64,000 bases of DNA from Oscillospiraceae bacterium (GTDB lineage Bacteria > Bacillota > Clostridia > Oscillospirales > Oscillospiraceae), in contig CAJTFK010000005.1 in the NCBI GenBank assembly GCA_910575505.1, positions 1 to 64,000 of the forward strand, in the 5' to 3' direction. A program made the translations under genes and the position numbers. The notes below the pieces were generated by a model. The model was not told the origin of the DNA, searched no databases, and saw nothing but the letters and a program-made list of their open reading frames with translations. Positions 59,457 through 64,000 of the stretch are shown in pieces. Numbering within the stretch: the first letter of the stretch is position 1; each line of letters opens with the position of its first letter.

Positions 59457-61625
59457 TCAGATTTCAAACCAGCGGATTCCCCCCGGCGGCAGCTCCAGGG
59501 AGAAGCTGGAACCATCCCCCCGGAAAATTTCCGTGCGCTGGGGTGCACCGTCGTTATTGACCACGCAGAAGCGCCCGCTGTCCACATAGGCGTGGACCTC
59601 CACCCGGAAGTTGGAGGAGAACCACCGGGCAATCCGCTCCTCTCCGTGGGCGGCCCAAAGGATGGCCCGGTGAAGCAGGCGGCAGTTCTCGAAGGAATAG
59701 GGCAAACCGGAGAGATACACCCCCCGCCCTTTTCCATAGGCATTCGCCGCCAGCTGAACCTCCCGGTCCTGCTGAACCAGCACCTCCGCGCCCTCCAGGG
59801 CGTAAATGCTCTTCTGCCCTTCACCGAAGTCCACAGAATTCTCCGCGTCCGCCAGAATAAAGTGGGACCGATGCTCCTCCCAGTTATACTTGTCATAACC
59901 TAATGTATAACCTGTCTCTTTTTCTACTCCCAGTATCCCGGAGAGCTGGAGATAGCGGCCCTGGTACTGGTGGCCGGAGGGCTCTCCCACGCCGATCAAG
60001 CCTCCGCCGTTCCATACGAAACGCTTCACGGCGGCGGAAATCTCCGGATCCTCCCAGAGGGCTCCGCCGGTGTGTGCGGTGTCGCCGCCGCCGATGTTCA
60101 GCAGCACATCCACGCCGTCCAGCGCATGGGGGTCCTCCTTCAAATCGTCAAAGCTCAGAAAACGCACGTCGAAGGGCGCGCCGGACAGGGCCTCAATCAC
60201 GCCGGCATAGGAGTGGTTCTGCTTTTGATACAGGGCGTGGTGGACCATGTGGCAGCCCCAGGAACGGGCCCGGCCCCAGCAGTTCAGCACCGCCACGGTC
60301 TGGGCACACCAGGGCTTTGCTCCGCCGATGCGGTCATACAGCTCCCGGAACTCGTTGCAGACCGATTCCACATAGTCGATGAACTCCGGGAATTGGCAGG
60401 CCAGCTTCAAATAGCCGCCGTAGCCGATGCGGTCGATGGGTTTCCTCAAAATGGCCCGGCGGGCCGTGACCCAATTTTCCCGGGCCTCCCTCACCGGATC
60501 GCCTCCCTCGTGGAAGGTATCCGGGAAGAAGTAGGGCAGGAAACGACCCTCGGTGTACCGTACGCCGGGGATGTCGGAAATCAGCCGGAGAGTGGACCCA
60601 TTGCCCACGCTGCCCACGACGGCGTCCAGGCCAATGGTCTTGAACTCCTCCAGATAGGGCTCCGTGCCAATCCAGTGGTCCCCCAGGAACATCATGGCCT
60701 CCCTGCCCATCTGGTGGGTCAGGTCTACCATTTCCTTTGCCAGAGCAGCGACCTCACGCCGCTGAAATGCGCAGAAATCCTTGTATTCCCTGGAGGGAAT
60801 CCGATACTGATTGTTATAATACCCCTGGTCGATTACAAATTCCGGGCGGAAGGGATAGCCAGCCTCTCGCTCGAACCGCTCCAGGATATAGGGGGACACA
60901 GACGCGGAATAGCCGTACCAGTCCACATACTTCTCCCGTTTCAGCTCGTCAAAAATCAGGGTGAACTGGTGGAAAAAGGTGGTATAGCGGATTACGTCCA
61001 CATAGGGGTGGTCCTCAATGAACCGCCGCAGCCGCTCCATGGTAAATTTCCGGGTCTTGGGCTGGCGGACGTCAAAGGTAATCTGGTGCTCAAAGTCCTT
61101 CCAATCGTTGGTGACCGCGTTGTACATATGCACCGGGTCCCAGATCAGATAGGCCAGAAAGCTCACGGTATAGTCATGGAACGCCTCCGGCGCGGGAATC
61201 ACCACCGTGCCGCTTCCGGCGTCATAGTCCCACGCTTCCGAAGACAGGGGGGTTCCCGTGGTGCGGTCCATCACCTCCCACCAGCGCTTGATATCGTCCC
61301 GGCTGTTGACCTCCAGCAGCTCGGAGCTGATGCCCTTCAGCAGCGGAATCGACAGGGCGCCGCCGGCAGCAGTGTGAAACGCCGTCATAATATAGCACTG
61401 CTGGATCTCATCGGGGTTGGCCCTGGCCCAGGCGTTATCCTTGCGGGTGGTGTAGTAGGTGGCGTAGACCCTGGCATCTGCGGTTTTCAGCTCCTCCGGA
61501 TAGTCCGTGCCGTCGCAGTCCCGGATGGCGTCCGCGCCCCAGCGCCGGAGAAGCTCAAGGGTCTCGGGCACCACATCCACGTCTGTGGGGATGGTTACCC
61601 GTCCTTTCATCTGCTGTTCACTCAT
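59457..61625 (-). CDS. GH112 1,3-beta-galactosyl-N-acetylhexosamine phosphorylase
   Basis: A cytosolic phosphorylase of 722 residues (family GH112), which splits lacto-N-biose or galacto-N-biose with phosphate into galactose 1-phosphate and the hexosamine. The catalytic acid is probably Asp316 in MMFLGDHWIGTEPYL, matching Asp313 of the bifidobacterial enzyme. A Rossmann-like domain (LNIGGGDTAHTGGALW) and a C-terminal beta domain follow. The related galactosyl-rhamnose phosphorylases cannot be excluded. The ATG at 61625 has GAGGTGG before it. It lies at the end of an operon with sugar importer genes, which would supply the disaccharide. Confidence 0.92.
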   Translation of the reverse strand: MSEQQMKGRVTIPTDVDVVPETLELLRRWGADAIRDCDGTDYPEELKTADARVYATYYTTRKDNAWARANPDEIQQCYIMTAFHTAAGGALSIPLLKGISSELLEVNSRDDIKRWWEVMDRTTGTPLSSEAWDYDAGSGTVVIPAPEAFHDYTVSFLAYLIWDPVHMYNAVTNDWKDFEHQITFDVRQPKTRKFTMERLRRFIEDHPYVDVIRYTTFFHQFTLIFDELKREKYVDWYGYSASVSPYILERFEREAGYPFRPEFVIDQGYYNNQYRIPSREYKDFCAFQRREVAALAKEMVDLTHQMGREAMMFLGDHWIGTEPYLEEFKTIGLDAVVGSVGNGSTLRLISDIPGVRYTEGRFLPYFFPDTFHEGGDPVREARENWVTARRAILRKPIDRIGYGGYLKLACQFPEFIDYVESVCNEFRELYDRIGGAKPWCAQTVAVLNCWGRARSWGCHMVHHALYQKQNHSYAGVIEALSGAPFDVRFLSFDDLKEDPHALDGVDVLLNIGGGDTAHTGGALWEDPEISAAVKRFVWNGGGLIGVGEPSGHQYQGRYLQLSGILGVEKETGYTLGYDKYNWEEHRSHFILADAENSVDFGEGQKSIYALEGAEVLVQQDREVQLAANAYGKGRGVYLSGLPYSFENCRLLHRAILWAAHGEERIARWFSSNFRVEVHAYVDSGRFCVVNNDGAPQRTEIFRGDGSSFSLELPPGGIRWFEI

Positions 61626-61635
61626 CCGTTCCACC

Positions 61636-61842
61636 TCACAGACCCGCGCCCTTGTCGCCCTCGAAGGCCTTGTTGTAAACCAGCAGCGCCGCCAGCAGCA
61701 GAACGACCCCTGCCAGCATCAGTCCCAGTCCTGACAGCTTCCCCGTCTGCTTCCAGCCGAAAATCACCAGGGCCATTCCCACGAAGAAAAACCCCGCAAT
61801 GAACAGCGCCCGGAGACCGGCGTGCTCTTTCCAAAATTTCAT
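61636..61842 (-). CDS. Small two-helix membrane protein (DUF6903-like)
   Basis: A membrane protein of 68 residues with two helices: about 13-30 (LFIAGFFFVGMALVIFGW) and 37-58 (LSGLGLMLAGVVLLLAALLV), ending YNKAFEGDKGAGL. The G(W/Q)...TG..GLGLMLxGxxLLLxxLxVYN pattern resembles small DUF6903 proteins found next to sugar ABC importers. AGAGGTG precedes the ATG at 61842. It lies between a permease gene and the GH112 gene and may assist or modulate the transporter. Confidence 0.65.
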   Translation of the reverse strand: MKFWKEHAGLRALFIAGFFFVGMALVIFGWKQTGKLSGLGLMLAGVVLLLAALLVYNKAFEGDKGAGL

Positions 61843-61925
61843 ATGCGTCACCTCTCAAGAAATCAAGAAATCTCCGCGCTTCCGTCCGCCGGAGGCGCAG
61901 GAACAGTGTTTGCCCGCTCTGCCGG

Positions 61926-62813
61926 TCAGCCCTTCAGGCCTCCTACGGTCATACCCTGGGTCAGCTTCTTCTGTACACACATGTAGAGAATCAGGGTGGG
62001 CAGCATCACCAGCACCAGGCCGGCATACATCCGGCCGAATTCCGCCTTGGACTGGGAGGCCTGCATCAGATTCAGCAGGCCCACGGGAAGGGTCTTCTGT
62101 CCGGTGGAGCTGCTCATCAGCGTCATCGAGATGATATACTCGTTCCAGAAGGAGAGAAAATTAAACAGAATGATGGTGATGATGGAGGGCTGGGCCATGG
62201 GGAAAATGACACGCACCATGGCCTGTCCATAGCCCGCGCCGTCGATATAAGCCGCCTCCTCAAAATCATGGGGAAGCGTGGCGAAATAGCCGGACAGCAG
62301 ATAGATGGTAAAGGGCAGGGCCGTGGAGGCGTACACCAGCGCCAGCACAAACAGGTTGTTGAGAAACAGGGTCTTGCCGAAGAAGTAATTCATCCAGCTG
62401 TCCCAGTCCCGCATCATGAGGAAGATGGGCACCACGATGTAGTTCACATTGATAAACAGCCCGGCCATAAAGGCGGTGTTGAGGAACCGTCCCCCCCGGA
62501 AGCGGAACCGGGACAGGCAGTAGGCCGCAGGCAGAGCAATCACCAGCAGCAGAATGAGCGCCAGCGCGGTGACCATCACCGAGTTGAGCATATAGCTGCC
62601 CATAGAGGCGGCGGTCCATGCCTCCACAAAGTTCTGCCAGTAGAAGCCGGCAGGCAGCGCCCAGGGGTTGCCGTAGAACTCGCTGTTCTGCTTGATGGAG
62701 GCCAGGAAGACCCATGCTACGGGGACGATGATGACGATGGCCAGCGTGGCCAGCACGACATAGATAAACGCCTTATACAGTCTGTCCACAGAGGAGGTTT
62801 TCTTCGTAGTCAT
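61926..62813 (-). CDS. MalG-type carbohydrate ABC transporter permease
   Basis: An inner permease subunit of 295 residues with six membrane helices (CUT1 family). The EAA loop reads EEAAYIDGAGYGQAMVRVIF with the conserved Gly, which contacts the ATPase. It pairs with the MalF-type permease encoded 12 bp upstream. No ATPase gene is in the operon part seen; a shared MsmK-like ATPase is usual for CUT1 systems. Probable substrate is galactosyl-hexosamine disaccharide, from the GH112 context. Confidence 0.92.
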   Translation of the reverse strand: MTTKKTSSVDRLYKAFIYVVLATLAIVIIVPVAWVFLASIKQNSEFYGNPWALPAGFYWQNFVEAWTAASMGSYMLNSVMVTALALILLLVIALPAAYCLSRFRFRGGRFLNTAFMAGLFINVNYIVVPIFLMMRDWDSWMNYFFGKTLFLNNLFVLALVYASTALPFTIYLLSGYFATLPHDFEEAAYIDGAGYGQAMVRVIFPMAQPSIITIILFNFLSFWNEYIISMTLMSSSTGQKTLPVGLLNLMQASQSKAEFGRMYAGLVLVMLPTLILYMCVQKKLTQGMTVGGLKG

Positions 62814-62825
62814 ATGGTCGCCTCC

Positions 62826-63704
62826 TTACATTTCCAGCACTTCCCGCTCCGTCACCTTGTTAACCAGGGCGGACAGCAGGAAGGAAAACAGGAAGATCAC
62901 CACACCTGCGGCCATGGAATAGCCATAGAGCCCGGCGTCCTTCTGCGCGTACATGAAGCTCAGGCCCACGTCGGACATGCCGGGAGCCACCATGGACTTG
63001 ACGAAGAGGAAGGCCATATTGATGGTGGAAATAATGAAGAATGTCAGCGTGGTGCGGATGTTGGTCCAGATGAGGGGCAGGGTAATCTGGAAGAACTGGG
63101 TCAGCCGCCCCGCGCCGTCCAGCCCAGCGCTCTCATAGAGGCTGGCAGGCACGGCGGCCATGGAAGCCATATACATGACCATGTAGTAGCCGATGGCCTG
63201 CCAGACCATGGCAATGATGATGCTGACAATGACCATGGGCTGACTCTTCCAGAGAATCTCGATGTTCCGCCCGGCAAAGAATGTAAAAATATTGTTCAGC
63301 ATGCCGGTGGTATCCGGCTTGTAGATGGCGGAGAAGATGCCGGCGATCACCACAATGGACAGAATGTTGGGGATGTAAAAGACGATGCGGAAGAAGTTCT
63401 GCCCCTTGATTTTCTCCCGGGTGAGGATGGCCGCGAAGACGATGGCAAAAAAGAAGGTGATGACTGTCACGGTGACGATCAGCAGAATGGTGTTCTGCAT
63501 GGAGGTGATGAATTTCACGTCCTTTATCAGGATCTTGAAGTTCGCCATGCCAACAAAGGTCTCCGTCGGTGAATAGGCCCCCCGCTCAAAGAGGGACATG
63601 CGGAACACATTCAGCGTGGGAAGAATCATGAACACAAAGTAGAGGATCACTGCCGGGGCCGTACACAGAAGGAGGAACCGGCTTCTGTTCTTGCTGCTGC
63701 GCAT
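62826..63704 (-). CDS. MalF-type carbohydrate ABC transporter permease
   Basis: A permease subunit of 292 residues with six membrane helices (CUT1). It starts MRSSKNRSRFLLLCTAPAVI, and its EAA loop reads YESAGLDGAGRLTQFFQITL. It follows the solute-binding protein gene after 94 bp and precedes the MalG-type gene in the standard order. Confidence 0.92.
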   Translation of the reverse strand: MRSSKNRSRFLLLCTAPAVILYFVFMILPTLNVFRMSLFERGAYSPTETFVGMANFKILIKDVKFITSMQNTILLIVTVTVITFFFAIVFAAILTREKIKGQNFFRIVFYIPNILSIVVIAGIFSAIYKPDTTGMLNNIFTFFAGRNIEILWKSQPMVIVSIIIAMVWQAIGYYMVMYMASMAAVPASLYESAGLDGAGRLTQFFQITLPLIWTNIRTTLTFFIISTINMAFLFVKSMVAPGMSDVGLSFMYAQKDAGLYGYSMAAGVVIFLFSFLLSALVNKVTEREVLEM

Positions 63705-63798
63705 GGAACCGCTCCTTTCTCTCCAATATTGAAAGCGGCGGCGTGCAGAACCTGCCCGCCGCCCGCTTTTGGCTATGGAATTGTGAAGCGCCGGAGGC

Positions 63799-64000
63799 TT
63801 ATTTCACAACCAGGTTCTCCCGCATGGTGTCGCTGGCGGTCCTGATGCTGTCCACCCACTGGTCCTGGGTCAGAGAACCGCTCACAAGGTTATTGAAGGG
63901 GTCGAAGAAGACCTCGCGCACGCTGCCCAGACCGGGCACGGAGGCATAGGCTGCAAAGCCGCCCATAACCGCAGAAGCGCCATTGTCATAGATGGAGTAG
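63799..64000 (-). CDS. Extracellular sugar-binding protein, C-terminal part
   Basis: The last 66 codons of a gene running out of the window, ending SDTMRENLVVK then TAA. FDPFNNLVSGSLTQDQWVDS is the usual C-terminal pattern of family 1 solute-binding proteins (the last helix with LxxGxxTxxQWxD). Its position before the MalF and MalG type genes supports this. The lipobox and binding lobe lie outside the window. Confidence 0.8.
   Translation of the reverse strand, partial: YSIYDNGASAVMGGFAAYASVPGLGSVREVFFDPFNNLVSGSLTQDQWVDSIRTASDTMRENLVVK

Overview
The window looks like a chromosomal segment of a GC-rich anaerobic gut Firmicute of the Oscillospirales (Flavonifractor, Lawsonibacter, Intestinimonas or Oscillibacter type). 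The basis is the combination of strong AGGAGG ribosome binding sites, a clostridial 4-hydroxybutyryl-CoA dehydratase, Bcd and Etf genes, a galacto-N-biose type phosphorylase and a YesN/LytS type two-component pair. This placement is inferred from gene content only. No rRNA, tRNA or CRISPR array was seen.

Layout. 0.2-6.8 kb: a DUF1016 nuclease remnant, a secreted GH5 glycanase with SLH repeats, a 54-residue protein, a SWIM zinc-finger protein and a UvrA-like gene broken by one frameshift. 7.5-15.4 kb: a ribose-type (CUT2) sugar ABC transporter converging on an operon of response regulator, membrane-free histidine kinase and a catalytically dead copy of the RbsA ATPase. 15.7-17.5 kb: an AT-rich acquired nuclease gene and gene-poor sequence. 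17.7-24.2 kb: secA, a nonsense-interrupted gene, a laccase-domain protein, a family 5 solute-binding lipoprotein and rpsU. 24.4-39.8 kb: a one-strand extended ter island. It starts at a good promoter and runs terY, PP2C phosphatase, kinase, Ca-type P-ATPase, three standard TerD genes, one TerA-type gene, one AIM24 gene and one beta-helix/TerD fusion, then aldolase, phosphoribosyltransferase, StiP/PELOTA and HAD genes. 39.9-48.2 kb: an XRE regulator with clear operators, a tyrosine phosphatase/LysM protein, a zinc-ribbon protein, a cysteine desulfidase with its symporter, a transcription unit encoding two paralogous 25-27 residue peptides, and an XRE/DUF3169 pair with two identical-arm operators. 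48.3-50.8 kb: an ECF sigma operon. 51.3-59.3 kb: a butyrate-type cluster (crotonase, CoA-transferase, AbfD, Bcd, EtfB, EtfA). 59.5-64 kb: a GH112 phosphorylase with a MalFG-type ABC transporter, cut by the window end.

How the parts fit. The CUT2 transporter and the adjacent two-component operon probably form one sensing and uptake locus, with the dead RbsA copy as a candidate link between permease and kinase. The ter island joins a signalling triad (TerY, phosphatase, kinase), Ca-binding TerD proteins and a predicted nucleotide-like metabolite pathway. The 51-59 kb cluster would turn 4-hydroxybutyryl-CoA into crotonyl-CoA and then butyryl-CoA, with Etf as electron carrier and the CoA-transferase recycling CoA. 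The GH112 locus would import and phosphorolyse galactosyl-hexosamine disaccharides of the mucin or milk type.

Most likely to repay follow-up: the pseudo-RbsA two-component operon (11.5-15.4 kb), the ter island with its TerD fusion, the tandem micropeptides (46.3-46.5 kb), three TATTCA-N4-TGAATA palindromes before the butyrate cluster, and a 160-170 bp palindromic repeat present twice, once inside the sugar transporter operon.
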